Part shown: one piece after another, positions 23,034 through 32,950 of the stretch
Layout of the letters: each line of letters begins with the position of its first letter
How positions within the stretch are numbered: the first letter of the stretch is position 1
Assembly: GCF_002008225.1 (NCBI RefSeq)
Contig: NZ_MRDH01000006.1
Span: forward strand, 310,001-374,000
Length of the DNA stretch: 64,000 nucleotides
Origin: Agrobacterium salinitolerans
GTDB lineage: Bacteria > Pseudomonadota > Alphaproteobacteria > Rhizobiales > Rhizobiaceae
Direction: 5' to 3'
The notes under the pieces: model-generated
The model's input: the letters and a program-made list of their open reading frames with translations, nothing else
Database searches by the model: none
What the model was told of the DNA's origin: nothing
Made by a program: the position numbers and the translations under genes

Positions 23034-25517
23034 TTATGCCTTTCTCCGCATCGTTTCAATGTCGGGATTGGGCGAGGATTGGCAGGTGTGAAGATCGAAG
23101 ATGTGGAAATGCGGCTGGGGGCCGCCCGCCTTCGGGGTGAAAATGATGCGGCGCGTTTCGCCGGCCGAAAGATCGAACAGATTGTCCGAATATCGACCCG
23201 GCTGGTCCGCCTCCAACATGACGAAGAGGGCGAGACCGGCGGCGGTGACATCGATTTCGAACTGGCCGTTTTTCAGCGGGCTGACGGAGAGATCCAACCC
23301 GGCGGGCTCAAGATCCAGCGCCTTGTAGCTATCGCGCACATGATGGCCTTCGCCGGTCATGCCGTTGGAGGCGATGAAGCTCCACGCAAGGATAGCGCCA
23401 TCCGGCAGGCTGTCCATGTCGATGTCTGTCAGCGTCGCGGCCTTATCCGTCGCGCATGTGCCGTTGGCGGATTTCAGCGGCACGCGGTTGCCGTCCATGG
23501 TCAGCGCAACGATGTTCATGTCAATTTCCACATCCTCCGCCGTGTCGTTGACCATGGAGAATTTCACCCGGCGTCCATCCTCCGAGGGAATGGCCGAGAC
23601 CGTGACTGGCTGGAAGAAACGGCGGGCAGCATAGTGCAGCGCTTTCCAGCCGCCGCCATAATCGAGGCTCGACCATGAGGCGACCGGCCATGTGTCGTTG
23701 AGCTGCCAATAAAGCGTGCCCATGCAATGGGGCTTGAGCGAGCGCCAGTAATCGACAGCCGTGCGTATGGCCAGCGCCTGCTGCACCTGACTGAGATAAA
23801 CGAAATTCTTGAAATCCTTGGGGAAGCGGAAGTAGCGGAACATGGTGCCCGCAATCCGCTCATTGCCGCCGACATTCTTCTGGTGCAGTTCGATGACCGG
23901 GGAGGCGATGTTCATGTCCTTCTCTTCCGCATAGGTGCGGATGACAGGCATGGACGTATAGGATTGGAAACCGAATTCGGAGCAGAAGCGCGGCTTGACC
24001 GAGCGGTAATTGTCGAACGACTTGTTCTCGTGCCAGACGGACCAATAATGCATGTCGCCGGAGCCATCCGCGTGCCAGGCGTCGCCATAATCGAGATAGC
24101 CCGAGGCGGGGCTTGACGGCCACCAAAGCGCTTCGGGAGCGGCTTTTTTCAGGGCTTTTTCGATAGTGCGGTTCAGGCGGTCGTAAGCCACGAGATAACG
24201 GTCGCGATTGTTGCGGGATTCATCGAACCAGGTCAGCGCGCCCACCAGTTCGTTATCACCGCACCAGAGTGCAATGGACGGATGCGAGGAGAGGCGTTTG
24301 ACCTGATAATCGACCTCGTGTTCGACATTGTCGAGGAAGTCATCGGTGCAAGGATAGAGATTGCAAGCGAACATGAAGTCCTGCCAGACCAGAAGGCCTA
24401 GACGGTCGCAGAGATCATAGAACCAGTCTTCCTCATAAAAGCCGCCGCCCCAGACACGTATCATGTTCATATTGGCCTCGACCGCGGAGCAGAGGAGATC
24501 TTCGGTCTTTTCCCGGCTGGTCAGCGAATAAAGCGCATCGGCGGGAATCCAGTTGGCGCCGCGGCAGAAGATTTCCCGTCCGTTGATGCGGAAGGCGAAG
24601 CGGCTGCCGGCCTCATCCTTGTCGGTCAGAAGCTCGATGGTCCTGAAGCCGATCTGCCGGGTCACGGTCTCATCGGGTAATTCCACGGTCAGTCTGTAGA
24701 GCGTCTGCTCGCCACTGCCGACCGGCCACCAGAGTTCCGGATTTTCCACGAAGAAGACGTGGCGTATCACCGTTTCGCCGGCGCCGACGCCGCAATCGAG
24801 CCTGAGCCTATCGTCATTCAGCGACAGATAGACCGGCAGGCTTGCCGGTCCCTCGGCAAAAAGGGTGACGGTCACATGCAGTTCGACACCGCCTTCGACA
24901 TGGTGCTGCGAGGTAACGACATGTTCGATGCGGGCTGTATCGAGCCGCTTCAGCAGGATTTTGCCGTAAAGTCCAAGCGGCGCAATCGCGATATTCCAAT
25001 CCCAGCCGAAATGGCATTGCGGCTTGCGCAGCATGTTGCCATTGGCAATGGGTGAATTGCCGGGGTGATAGGGAATATAAAAAGGCTGCCGCGCCTGCCG
25101 GTCCGCACCGGCAGCGATATTAGAATGGAAATGAATCCGGATTGTGTTTTCACCCGGCCGAACAGCCCGCGAAACATCCGGGCGGTAACGGCGAAAACAA
25201 TTGTCGACGCTCAGGACCGGGACGTCGTTGACGAAGACGATGGCGACCGTGTCGAGGTAATCGATATCGAGATACCAGCTGGCGTCAGCCTCATCGAGAA
25301 TGAAAGTGCGCTCAAGGATCCAGTCTCGCTGCGCGACCCATTGCACGGCCTTCTCGTTGGCGCCGTGATAGGGGTCTGGAATGATGGCGGCATTTTTGAG
25401 CGCGGAGTGAATATCGCCCGGAATGGAAATCTCGGTGGCATGGTCTCCTTCCACTGAGGCCAAGTGCCAAAGCCCGGCCAGATCGATGACGGTTTCGGGC
25501 GTGGAGGAAGAAATCAT
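23034..25517 (-). CDS. beta-mannosidase, glycoside hydrolase family 2 (827 aa)
   Basis: GH2 beta-mannosidases remove terminal beta-D-mannose from oligosaccharides. Domain order fits: N-terminal jelly-roll (about 1-200), immunoglobulin-like domain (about 200-310), a TIM barrel with the family signature NWIPADALYS and MNMIRVWGGGFYEEDWFYD, the acid/base Glu in WCGDNEL (about residue 423) and the nucleophile Glu in CSEFGFQS (about 514), then C-terminal beta domains. There is no signal peptide, so it is cytoplasmic and acts on imported oligosaccharides. The ATG at 25517 is preferred, with AGGG upstream; ATG 25532 would add five residues. It is divergent from a LacI regulator, probably its controller. 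Confidence 0.92.
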   Translation of the reverse strand: MISSSTPETVIDLAGLWHLASVEGDHATEISIPGDIHSALKNAAIIPDPYHGANEKAVQWVAQRDWILERTFILDEADASWYLDIDYLDTVAIVFVNDVPVLSVDNCFRRYRPDVSRAVRPGENTIRIHFHSNIAAGADRQARQPFYIPYHPGNSPIANGNMLRKPQCHFGWDWNIAIAPLGLYGKILLKRLDTARIEHVVTSQHHVEGGVELHVTVTLFAEGPASLPVYLSLNDDRLRLDCGVGAGETVIRHVFFVENPELWWPVGSGEQTLYRLTVELPDETVTRQIGFRTIELLTDKDEAGSRFAFRINGREIFCRGANWIPADALYSLTSREKTEDLLCSAVEANMNMIRVWGGGFYEEDWFYDLCDRLGLLVWQDFMFACNLYPCTDDFLDNVEHEVDYQVKRLSSHPSIALWCGDNELVGALTWFDESRNNRDRYLVAYDRLNRTIEKALKKAAPEALWWPSSPASGYLDYGDAWHADGSGDMHYWSVWHENKSFDNYRSVKPRFCSEFGFQSYTSMPVIRTYAEEKDMNIASPVIELHQKNVGGNERIAGTMFRYFRFPKDFKNFVYLSQVQQALAIRTAVDYWRSLKPHCMGTLYWQLNDTWPVASWSSLDYGGGWKALHYAARRFFQPVTVSAIPSEDGRRVKFSMVNDTAEDVEIDMNIVALTMDGNRVPLKSANGTCATDKAATLTDIDMDSLPDGAILAWSFIASNGMTGEGHHVRDSYKALDLEPAGLDLSVSPLKNGQFEIDVTAAGLALFVMLEADQPGRYSDNLFDLSAGETRRIIFTPKAGGPQPHFHIFDLHTCQSSPNPDIETMRRKA

Positions 25518-25825
25518 GATCGGACCCTGCATAATATGAATTCAACGAAGACGGCCGGCATTATGATGCAGGCTTGTGTCAGAATATGGGGAGAATGGAT
25601 CGACGCAAAGCGGCCGTGATACGTTTATGCGGCTTTGCGATTTCCTCCCTCCGGCAACGTTACCGTAAAACTATCCTCCCGTCATTCCTTTGAATGTCCT
25701 GTGGACGCCAGAAAAATACCGGGCGTTTATTGAGTGGGACGCAGAAGTTCTGGTGAGTTACAATTTTTCTGTTTTATCAATTTATATCAGTAATTTATTC
25801 TATTTATTTAATTTAAATAATTAGG
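25518..25825. other. mannosidase/LacI intergenic region with an AT-rich block
   Basis: The region holds a LacI-type operator candidate at 25652-25665 and a very AT-rich stretch at about 25750-25825, clearly different from the GC-rich surroundings. The AT block probably contains promoters or an UP element for the rightward genes, or marks inserted DNA. I see no gene here; the short frame starting at 25826 is listed separately. Confidence 0.5.
25652..25665. promoter_or_regulatory. candidate LacI-family operator
   Basis: CGGCAACGTTACCG is a 14-bp dyad around a central AACGTT with 12 of 14 symmetric positions. A centrally placed CG within such a palindrome is typical of LacI-family operators. 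It lies 135 bases before the beta-mannosidase start and 360 before the lacI-type gene. Confidence 0.5.
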
Positions 25826-27074
<1,249 letters not shown>

Positions 27075-27094
27075 CGAGCTGCTTTGCGATTGAT

Positions 27095-27128
27095 GGCGCG
27101 ACGTGCCTACGATTGTCGCGCCTCGTTT
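27095..27128 (+). terminator. possible terminator after the LacI gene
   Basis: An 8-bp stem GGCGCGAC/GTCGCGCC (27095-27102, 27115-27122) with a 12-base loop is followed by TCGTTT. The stem is strong but the T-run is broken. Confidence 0.45.
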
Positions 27129-27263
27129 CCTTATGCGGTACTTTATATTTCAATCGCAAGTAACTGTTTTGAAATATGCGTTCTTCCGGTAATTCACGCT
27201 TCGGCCGTTTCCGGTTCAAAGCTGGAATGACGGCGCCGAAGCGTTTGGGGCAGCAAATGCGCT

Positions 27264-28256
27264 TCAGGACAGGCAGTCCTTCAGCGAGCCGGCAATGCCG
27301 CGCATCAGCTTGAAATAGAGGTCCGGGCCGGGTTCCAGTGTTGCAGCCTCCGGATCGAGCGTCGCCGATTTCGCGGCGGTGCCTTCGGTGATGACCGAAA
27401 TCAGCTTCGGCTCGAATTGCGGTTCAGCGAAGACGCAGGTTGCGCCGAGTTGGCGAACCTTTTCCTGCATCTGTTTGACGCGGTCCGCCCCCGGCAGGGT
27501 TTCGGGGCTTACGGTGATCGATCCCGCCGTCTTCACACCGTAACGATGCTCGAAATATTGATAGGCATCGTGGAAGACGATGAAGGGCTTGTCCTTCACC
27601 GGCTCGACCGTTTCCCTGAGTTCGGCATCGAGCGCATCTAGGTCGTCTATCAGTTTTTTGGTATTGGCCTGATAGGTCGCGGCATTGCCGGCATCGGCGG
27701 CGATCAGAGCGGTTTCTATCGTCTGCGCCATGGCCTTGGCATTGGCGGGGTCGAGCCAGAGATGGGTGTCATAAGCGCCGTGGTCATGGTTCCCGTGGCC
27801 CTCCGCATGGTCGTGTCCATGATCGTGTGCGCCTTCCTCTTCGGCGTGGCCGTTATGTGCATGATGGCCTTCGTCGCCATGGTCGTGTGCTTCAAAGGGG
27901 CCGCCTTCCCGGAAGGGCAGCTTCTCGAGCCCCTTGGCGTCTTCCAGTTCAACGACGGTCGCCTTGCTGGCAAGCGCCTCCAGCGGCTTTTCCAGGAATG
28001 CTTCCAGTCCCGGCCCGACCCAGAAGACCACATCCGCCTTTTCCAGCTCGCGCGCATTGGAAGGTCTGAGATTATAGGTATGCGGTGAGGCAGCGCCGTC
28101 GACGATGAGCTGCGGTTCGCCGACGCCCTGCATGATGGCGGCGACGAGAGAATGGACGGGCTTGATCGAGACCACGACATCGGGCGCGGCGGTGGCGCCT
28201 GAAGCGGCCGCCGCTATTGCCACGGATGCCATGAGCGGGACCAGGAACGATTTCAT
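27264..28256 (-). CDS. znuA: zinc ABC transporter substrate-binding protein ZnuA
   Basis: ZnuA captures Zn2+ in the periplasm and passes it to ZnuBC. A signal peptide (residues 1-25, ending ASGATA) is followed by VVSIKPVHSLVAAIM with the first metal His, and by a His/Asp/Glu-rich loop of about 45 residues (about 120-165) typical of true zinc binders. Further ligands are HLWLDP and FHDAYQYFEHRYG. Two Cys (TCVFAEPQ and LKDCLS) fit the ZnuA disulfide. The start is ATG 28256 with GGAG eight bases before it. It is transcribed away from znuCB-zur with a Zur box candidate between them. Confidence 0.95.
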   Translation of the reverse strand: MKSFLVPLMASVAIAAAASGATAAPDVVVSIKPVHSLVAAIMQGVGEPQLIVDGAASPHTYNLRPSNARELEKADVVFWVGPGLEAFLEKPLEALASKATVVELEDAKGLEKLPFREGGPFEAHDHGDEGHHAHNGHAEEEGAHDHGHDHAEGHGNHDHGAYDTHLWLDPANAKAMAQTIETALIAADAGNAATYQANTKKLIDDLDALDAELRETVEPVKDKPFIVFHDAYQYFEHRYGVKTAGSITVSPETLPGADRVKQMQEKVRQLGATCVFAEPQFEPKLISVITEGTAAKSATLDPEAATLEPGPDLYFKLMRGIAGSLKDCLS

Positions 28257-28286
28257 GAAATGCACTCCACTTGAACAAGTATAGTT

Positions 28287-28298
28287 ATGTTATTACAT
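28287..28298. promoter_or_regulatory. candidate Zur box between znuA and znuC
   Basis: ATGTTATTACAT is a near-perfect 12-bp dyad (10 of 12 symmetric) resembling Fur/Zur-family sites of the ATGTTATAACAT kind. It sits in the AT-rich divergent promoter region, 31 bases from znuA and 63 from znuC, so one site could serve both directions. Confidence 0.65.
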
Positions 28299-28360
28299 TT
28301 ATTGCGTAACTCTATAACGTATGCAATAGCGGTAGGCAACATCGCCGAACGGACAATGCC

Positions 28361-29281
28361 ATGCTTCATTCCGCCCGTAAGGGTAACGATACACTGGTTT
28401 CCCTTGCCAATGCCGGCGTGCAGCGCAACGGCCGATGGCTGGTGCGCGGCGTGGAGTTTTCCGTCAGCAAAGGCGAGATCGTCACGCTGATCGGCCCGAA
28501 CGGTTCCGGCAAGTCAACGAGCGCGAAAATGGCAATCGGTGTGGTGAAGCCGACTGAGGGCGAGGTCTCGCGCATTGCCGGTCTGAGGGTCGGTTATGTG
28601 CCGCAGAAGCTTTCGGTTGATTGGACCATGCCGCTTTCGGTGCGCCGGCTGATGACGCTGACCGGGCCGCTGCCAGCCCGTGAAATCGACGCGGCGCTGA
28701 ATGCGACTGGTATTGCGCATCTTGCCAATGCCGAGGTCCAGCACCTTTCCGGCGGCGAGTTCCAGCGCGCGCTTCTGGCTCGCGCCATCGCCCGCAAGCC
28801 CGATCTGCTGGTTCTTGACGAGCCCGTGCAGGGTGTTGATTTCTCCGGCGAGATAGCTCTCTATGATCTGATAAAAAATATCAGAAATTCAAATAATTGC
28901 GGAATTCTGTTAATCTCCCATGACCTGCATGTGGTGATGGCGGAAACCGATACCGTGATATGCCTGAACGGCCATGTCTGCTGCCGGGGCACGCCGCAGG
29001 CTGTGAGCCAGAGCCCGGAATATATGCGACTGTTCGGTGGCGCCGCGGCCAAGGCGCTTGCCGTCTACAGCCACCATCACGATCATACCCATTTGCCCGA
29101 TGGCCGGGTGCAGCATGCGGATGGTTCGGTGACCGATCATTGCCACCCGGAGGATGGGCACCACCATATGCATGACCATGGCCACCATCACGACAACCAT
29201 GACGAATGCGGCTGCGGCCATGAGCATGAACATGGGGGCCATACGCCTTCCAGTGAGCGACAGGGAGACCGCCATGTTTGA
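28361..29281 (+). CDS. znuC: zinc ABC transporter ATP-binding protein ZnuC
   Basis: ZnuC is the ATPase of the zinc importer, on the cytoplasmic face. Walker A GPNGSGKST (about residues 46-54), signature LSGGEFQRALLARA (about 129-142), Walker B LLVLDEP (about 149-155) and the switch His in LLISHDLHVV are all present. After the ABC domain (to about 235) there is a tail of about 70 residues packed with His and Asp/Glu plus a CGCGH motif, longer than in E. coli ZnuC, which may buffer or sense zinc. Its last eight bases overlap znuB. Confidence 0.95.
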   Translation: MLHSARKGNDTLVSLANAGVQRNGRWLVRGVEFSVSKGEIVTLIGPNGSGKSTSAKMAIGVVKPTEGEVSRIAGLRVGYVPQKLSVDWTMPLSVRRLMTLTGPLPAREIDAALNATGIAHLANAEVQHLSGGEFQRALLARAIARKPDLLVLDEPVQGVDFSGEIALYDLIKNIRNSNNCGILLISHDLHVVMAETDTVICLNGHVCCRGTPQAVSQSPEYMRLFGGAAAKALAVYSHHHDHTHLPDGRVQHADGSVTDHCHPEDGHHHMHDHGHHHDNHDECGCGHEHEHGGHTPSSERQGDRHV

Positions 29282-30092
29282 CGATTTCTTCGTTCGCGCC
29301 ATGGTCGCCGGTATCGGTGTTGCGCTGACTGCCGGTCCTCTCGGCTGTTTCGTCGTCTGGCGTCGCATGGCCTATTTCGGCGATACAATGGCCCATTCGG
29401 CGCTGCTCGGCGTCGCGCTGTCGCTGCTGTTGCAACTCAACCTCATCGTCAGCGTCTTTATGGTGGCGTCGGCCGTGTCGATCCTGCTTCTCTTCTTGCA
29501 ACGGCGGCAGGCGCTTTCCTCCGATGCCTTGCTTGGCATCCTGTCCCATTCCGCGCTGGCGATCGGCCTTGTCATCGTCGCCTTCATGAGCTGGGTGCGC
29601 ATCGATCTCGTCTCGTTTCTGTTCGGCGATATTCTTGCCGTCACCCGCAGCGATATCGCCCTGATATGGGGCGGCGGGCTGGTGGTCGTCATCTCCATGG
29701 TGTTCCTGTGGCGGTCGCTGCTTGCCTCCACCGTCAATACGGAGCTGGCCGAGGCCGAGGGGTTGAACCCGGAGCGTGCAAAGCTGATCTTTACGCTGTT
29801 GATGGCGCTGGTGATCGCCATTGCCATGAAGGTGGTCGGCATCATGCTCATCACCTCGCTGCTCATCATACCGGCCGCGACCGCCAGACGCTTTTCCGGC
29901 ACGCCTGAGGTGATGGCGGTGGTGGCTTCGCTGATCGGTGCGGTCGCCGTTGTCGGCGGCCTGTTCGGCTCGCTGACCTATGATACACCGTCCGGCCCAT
30001 CCATCGTGGTTGCCGCGGTGATCCTCTTCGTTATAAGCCTGTTGCCGGCGCCGGGTTTTTCCCGCGACGCGGAAGAAGGAGGCAGATCATGA
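29274..30092 (+). CDS. znuB: zinc ABC transporter permease ZnuB
   Basis: ZnuB is the membrane channel of the zinc importer. The 272-residue protein has about eight hydrophobic segments and the ABC-3 family features GPLGCFVVWRRMAYFGDTMA (about 20-39, with SALLGVAL after it) and GIMLITSLLIIPAATAR (about 191-207). The ATG at 29274 overlaps the end of znuC; the frame is open further upstream inside the His-rich tail of znuC but that is the out-of-frame reading of the repeats. Its stop overlaps the zur start (ATGA). Confidence 0.95.
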   Translation: MFDDFFVRAMVAGIGVALTAGPLGCFVVWRRMAYFGDTMAHSALLGVALSLLLQLNLIVSVFMVASAVSILLLFLQRRQALSSDALLGILSHSALAIGLVIVAFMSWVRIDLVSFLFGDILAVTRSDIALIWGGGLVVVISMVFLWRSLLASTVNTELAEAEGLNPERAKLIFTLLMALVIAIAMKVVGIMLITSLLIIPAATARRFSGTPEVMAVVASLIGAVAVVGGLFGSLTYDTPSGPSIVVAAVILFVISLLPAPGFSRDAEEGGRS

Positions 30093-30502
30093 ATGCTCAG
30101 ACCCAGCAGAACCTCACCAAGAACCAGTCGCTGGTCATGAATGCCCTCTCAAACGCGCATCAGCCGCTGAGCGCCTATATGATCCTCGACAAGCTGCGCG
30201 ACGAGGGGTTTCGTGCGCCGCTGCAGGTTTACCGGGCGCTGGAAAAGCTGGTGGAATTTGGTCTCGTGCACCGGCTCGAGAGCCTCAACGCCTTTGTCGC
30301 CTGCACCCATACGCAGGCAGAGTGCTGCTCGCAGCACCATGGCACGGTGGCTTTCGCCATCTGCGAGTCCTGCGGACAGGTGACGGAATTCCACGATCAC
30401 GAAATCGACCACCGTCTCGAGCGCTGGGTGAAGGACAGCAAGTTCAAGGCGGAAAAGACCACCATTGAAATTCGGGGCCTCTGCGCCGCCTGCTCGGCTT
30501 AA
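30089..30502 (+). CDS. zur: zinc uptake regulator Zur (Fur family)
   Basis: Zur is a zinc-sensing repressor of zinc-uptake genes. The 137-residue protein has a winged helix (LSAYMILDKLRDEG and QVYRALEKLVEFGLVHRLES, about 27-70) and two CxxC pairs, CESCGQ (about 93-98) and CAACS at the end, that form the structural zinc site. HTQAECCSQHH and FHDHEIDHRLE supply sensor-site ligands. It is the last gene of znuCB-zur, coupled to znuB, and probably represses its own operon and znuA through the palindrome at 28287-28298. Confidence 0.94.
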   Translation: MNAQTQQNLTKNQSLVMNALSNAHQPLSAYMILDKLRDEGFRAPLQVYRALEKLVEFGLVHRLESLNAFVACTHTQAECCSQHHGTVAFAICESCGQVTEFHDHEIDHRLERWVKDSKFKAEKTTIEIRGLCAACSA

Positions 30503-30514
30503 TCTCACGACGGG

Positions 30515-30537
30515 GCGGGCGTAGGCGCCCGCCGTTT
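30515..30537. terminator. terminator between zur and the carbonic anhydrase gene
   Basis: A 7-bp stem GCGGGCG/CGCCCGC with a TAGG loop is followed by CGTTTCC. The T-run is short. It lies in the 36-base gap between convergent genes. Confidence 0.5.
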
Positions 30538-30538
30538 C

Positions 30539-31072
30539 CTATCCCTCGATGATCGCCAGATCCTTCGAAAAACGTTTCCAGTTTTCGATGTATTTCTCCG
30601 CCGAGCGGCGAAGCCCCGCGACGGTGTCATCATCCAGCGTCCGGATGGCGCGCGCCGGCGAGCCGACAATCAGGGAATTGTCCGGAAATTCCTTGCCCTC
30701 CGTCACCAGCGCATTGGCGCCGACGAGGCAGTTGCGGCCGATCTTCGCACCATTCAGGATCGTCGCGCCCATGCCGATGAGCGAATTGTCGCCAATGGTG
30801 CAGCCATGAACGATGGCATGGTGGCCGATGGTGCACATTTCGCCGATGACGGCGGGAAAACCGGGGTCGCTATGCACCATCACGCCTTCCTGAATATTGG
30901 TGCCGCGCCCGATGCTGATCGGCTCGTTATCGCCGCGCAGCGTCGCGCCGAACCAGATGCCGACATCCTCGCCGAGCGTCACCGAACCGATGACATTGGC
31001 GTCGGGCGCTACCCAGTAGCGATCAGCCGCAGGGGTTTGTGGCACCCGGTCGGCGAGGCGGTAAAGCGGCAT
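30539..31072 (-). CDS. gamma-class carbonic anhydrase family protein (177 aa)
   Basis: The protein is a left-handed beta-helix of hexapeptide repeats (ISIGRGTNIQEGVMVH, CTIGDNSLIGMGATILNGAKIG, and others) with the family's three metal-binding His positions in VMVHSDPG and GHHAIVHGC, about 69, 86 and 91. A C-terminal helix closes it. Family members include gamma-carbonic anhydrases and PaaY-like or uncharacterised homologues, so hydration of CO2 is possible but not certain. Length and start are normal for the short (no signal peptide) cytoplasmic type. Confidence 0.88.
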   Translation of the reverse strand: MPLYRLADRVPQTPAADRYWVAPDANVIGSVTLGEDVGIWFGATLRGDNEPISIGRGTNIQEGVMVHSDPGFPAVIGEMCTIGHHAIVHGCTIGDNSLIGMGATILNGAKIGRNCLVGANALVTEGKEFPDNSLIVGSPARAIRTLDDDTVAGLRRSAEKYIENWKRFSKDLAIIEG

Positions 31073-31105
31073 GGCGGTGTCCTTCCCTTTTGTTTTTTAC
31101 GGCCT

Positions 31106-31795
31106 TTAGGCAACCGTCACGGCAAGCGTGCCGACACCCTCGACGCCGCATTCGATGCGGTCGCCGCGCACGATCGGGCCGACGCCGGCCGGCGTGCCGG
31201 TCATGATGACGTCACCGGCGGCAAGCGTGAACAGCTTGGAGAGCTCGGCAATCACTTCCGGCACCTTCCAGATCATCTGGGCAAGGTCGCCCGTCTGCTT
31301 GCGTTCGCCATTGACGTCGAGCCAGATCGCGCCGGTGGCGGGATGGCCGATCCTGTCTGCGGGAACGATGGGGGAGACCGGTGCGGAATATTCGAAGGCC
31401 TTCGCGCCTTCCCAGGAGCGGCCCATCTTCTTCAGGCCGTCCTGCAGGTCGCGGCGGGTCATGTCGATACCGACCGCGTAACCCCAGACATGGTCCAGTG
31501 CCGAGGACGCCGGGATATCGGCGCCGCCGCCTTTCAGAACCACGACACATTCGACTTCGTAATGTACGTTCGATGACAGCGGCGGGTAGGGGAAGTCCTC
31601 ACCGGCTGGCAACAGATTGTCCGGGTTCTTCTGGAAATAAAAGGGCGGCTCGCGCGAGGGATCGTGGCCCATCTCAATGGCGTGATCGGCATAATTGCGG
31701 CCGACGCAATAGACCCGCCGTACGGGAAACAGGTCGCCCGTGCCTTCAACGGGCAGGAGAACGGGTTTGGGAGCGGGGATGACGGTGGCGGCCAT
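31106..31795 (-). CDS. fumarylacetoacetate hydrolase family protein (229 aa)
   Basis: The short FAH-fold proteins of this type act as acylpyruvases, fumarylpyruvate hydrolases or oxaloacetate decarboxylases. Visible motifs are YCVGRNYADHAIEMG (about 28-42), the metal-ligand segment YEVECVVVLK (two Glu, about 74-83), WGYAVGIDMTRRDLQ with an Asp ligand (about 100-114), and a final GDVIMTGTPAGVGP (about 193-206). Start is ATG 31795 with AGGA upstream. The open frame runs far upstream across the divergent dusA gene, which is an artefact. It is 33 bases beyond the carbonic anhydrase gene start, and the two may be cotranscribed. Confidence 0.9.
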   Translation of the reverse strand: MAATVIPAPKPVLLPVEGTGDLFPVRRVYCVGRNYADHAIEMGHDPSREPPFYFQKNPDNLLPAGEDFPYPPLSSNVHYEVECVVVLKGGGADIPASSALDHVWGYAVGIDMTRRDLQDGLKKMGRSWEGAKAFEYSAPVSPIVPADRIGHPATGAIWLDVNGERKQTGDLAQMIWKVPEVIAELSKLFTLAAGDVIMTGTPAGVGPIVRGDRIECGVEGVGTLAVTVA

Positions 31796-31933
31796 GTGGA
31801 TTTCCTGTCGTCTTTTTTGAGTGCAATTCTTGTCCCGCGATTCCGGGGCGATTTCCAGTTCAAAATGACCCTGCCTGCAAAACTGGCTTTTTACGGTCCT
31901 TTGTTGTAGAAGCCGGCGCAAAGAGGTTAATCC

Positions 31934-32944
31934 ATGTACAGACAAGCGCTTGCAAGCGGCGAAAAAATCTTCGCCGTGGCCCCCATGATCGATTGGACCG
32001 ATACGAGGTGCAGATTTCTGCACCGGCAATTGTCGAAGCGCGCGCTGCTTTATACCGAAATGATCGTCGCCGACGCCATCATCCATGGTCAGCGTGAGAG
32101 GTTGCTCGGTTATCATCCTCAGGAGCATCCCGTGGCCTTGCAGCTCGGCGGTTCTGATCCCGCCAAGCTTGCCGAGGCGGTGCGGATTGCCGGCGATTAC
32201 GGTTATGACGAAATCAACCTCAATGTCGGCTGTCCTTCGGACCGCGTGCAATCCGGCACCTTCGGCGCCTGCCTGATGCGTGAGCCTGACGTCGTTGCGC
32301 AATGTATTTCCGAGATGAAGGCCGTTGCTGCTGTGCCCGTCACGGTCAAATGCCGGATCGGCGTTGATGACCAGGAGCCCGAAACCGTCTTGCCGGATTT
32401 TCTGGCGCGGGTGGTTGCTGCCGGTGCGGATGCGGTCTGGGTTCATGCGCGCAAGGCCTGGCTTCAGGGGCTTTCGCCGAAGGAAAACCGCGAGGTGCCG
32501 CCGCTTGATTATGATCTCGTCTATCGCATGAAGCGGGAGAACCCTCACGTCTTTATCGGTATCAATGGCGGTATCGCTGATCTGGATCAGGCGAGCAGGC
32601 ATCTCCAACATATGGATGGCGCGATGCTCGGCCGCGCCGCTTATCACAACACGTCTATTCTTGCCGATGTCGACCATCGCATCTATGGCGAAGAGGCTCG
32701 CCAGCCGGACTGGATGGCGCTGCGAGATGCGATGATGGCCTATGCCGCCGACTATATCGCCGCAGGCGGACGTCTCAACCACGTCACCCGCCACATGGTC
32801 GGACTGTTTCAGGGCATGCCTGGCGCGCGTCGTTTTCGGCAAATCCTTTCCAGCGACGCCACTCGTCCGGGGGCAGGGCCGGAGGTGATCGAGGCCGCTT
32901 TTGCGACAATCGATTTCAGCCCGACGAAAGAAATGGTGGGCTGA
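31934..32944 (+). CDS. dusA: tRNA-dihydrouridine synthase A
   Basis: DusA reduces U20/U20a in the tRNA D-loop using FMN and NADPH. The 336-residue protein has an FMN-binding TIM barrel: VAPMIDWTDTRCRFLHRQL (about 16-34), YTEMIVADAIIHG, LQLGGSDP, the DusA signature NVGCPSDRVQSGTFGACLM (about 97-115) with the catalytic Cys in GACLM, and a helical RNA-binding end with NHVTRHMVGLFQG. Start at ATG 31934 with AGAGG ahead. It is divergent from the FAH gene and its stop is six bases from the convergent DUF72 gene. Confidence 0.95.
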   Translation: MYRQALASGEKIFAVAPMIDWTDTRCRFLHRQLSKRALLYTEMIVADAIIHGQRERLLGYHPQEHPVALQLGGSDPAKLAEAVRIAGDYGYDEINLNVGCPSDRVQSGTFGACLMREPDVVAQCISEMKAVAAVPVTVKCRIGVDDQEPETVLPDFLARVVAAGADAVWVHARKAWLQGLSPKENREVPPLDYDLVYRMKRENPHVFIGINGGIADLDQASRHLQHMDGAMLGRAAYHNTSILADVDHRIYGEEARQPDWMALRDAMMAYAADYIAAGGRLNHVTRHMVGLFQGMPGARRFRQILSSDATRPGAGPEVIEAAFATIDFSPTKEMVG

Positions 32945-32950
32945 AAGCGC

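Noticed and set aside
31796-32842. Upstream extension of the FAH protein to 578 residues
   Set aside because: The extra part is antisense to dusA and lacks any domain; the FAH fold starts at ATG 31795 with a good ribosome-binding site.
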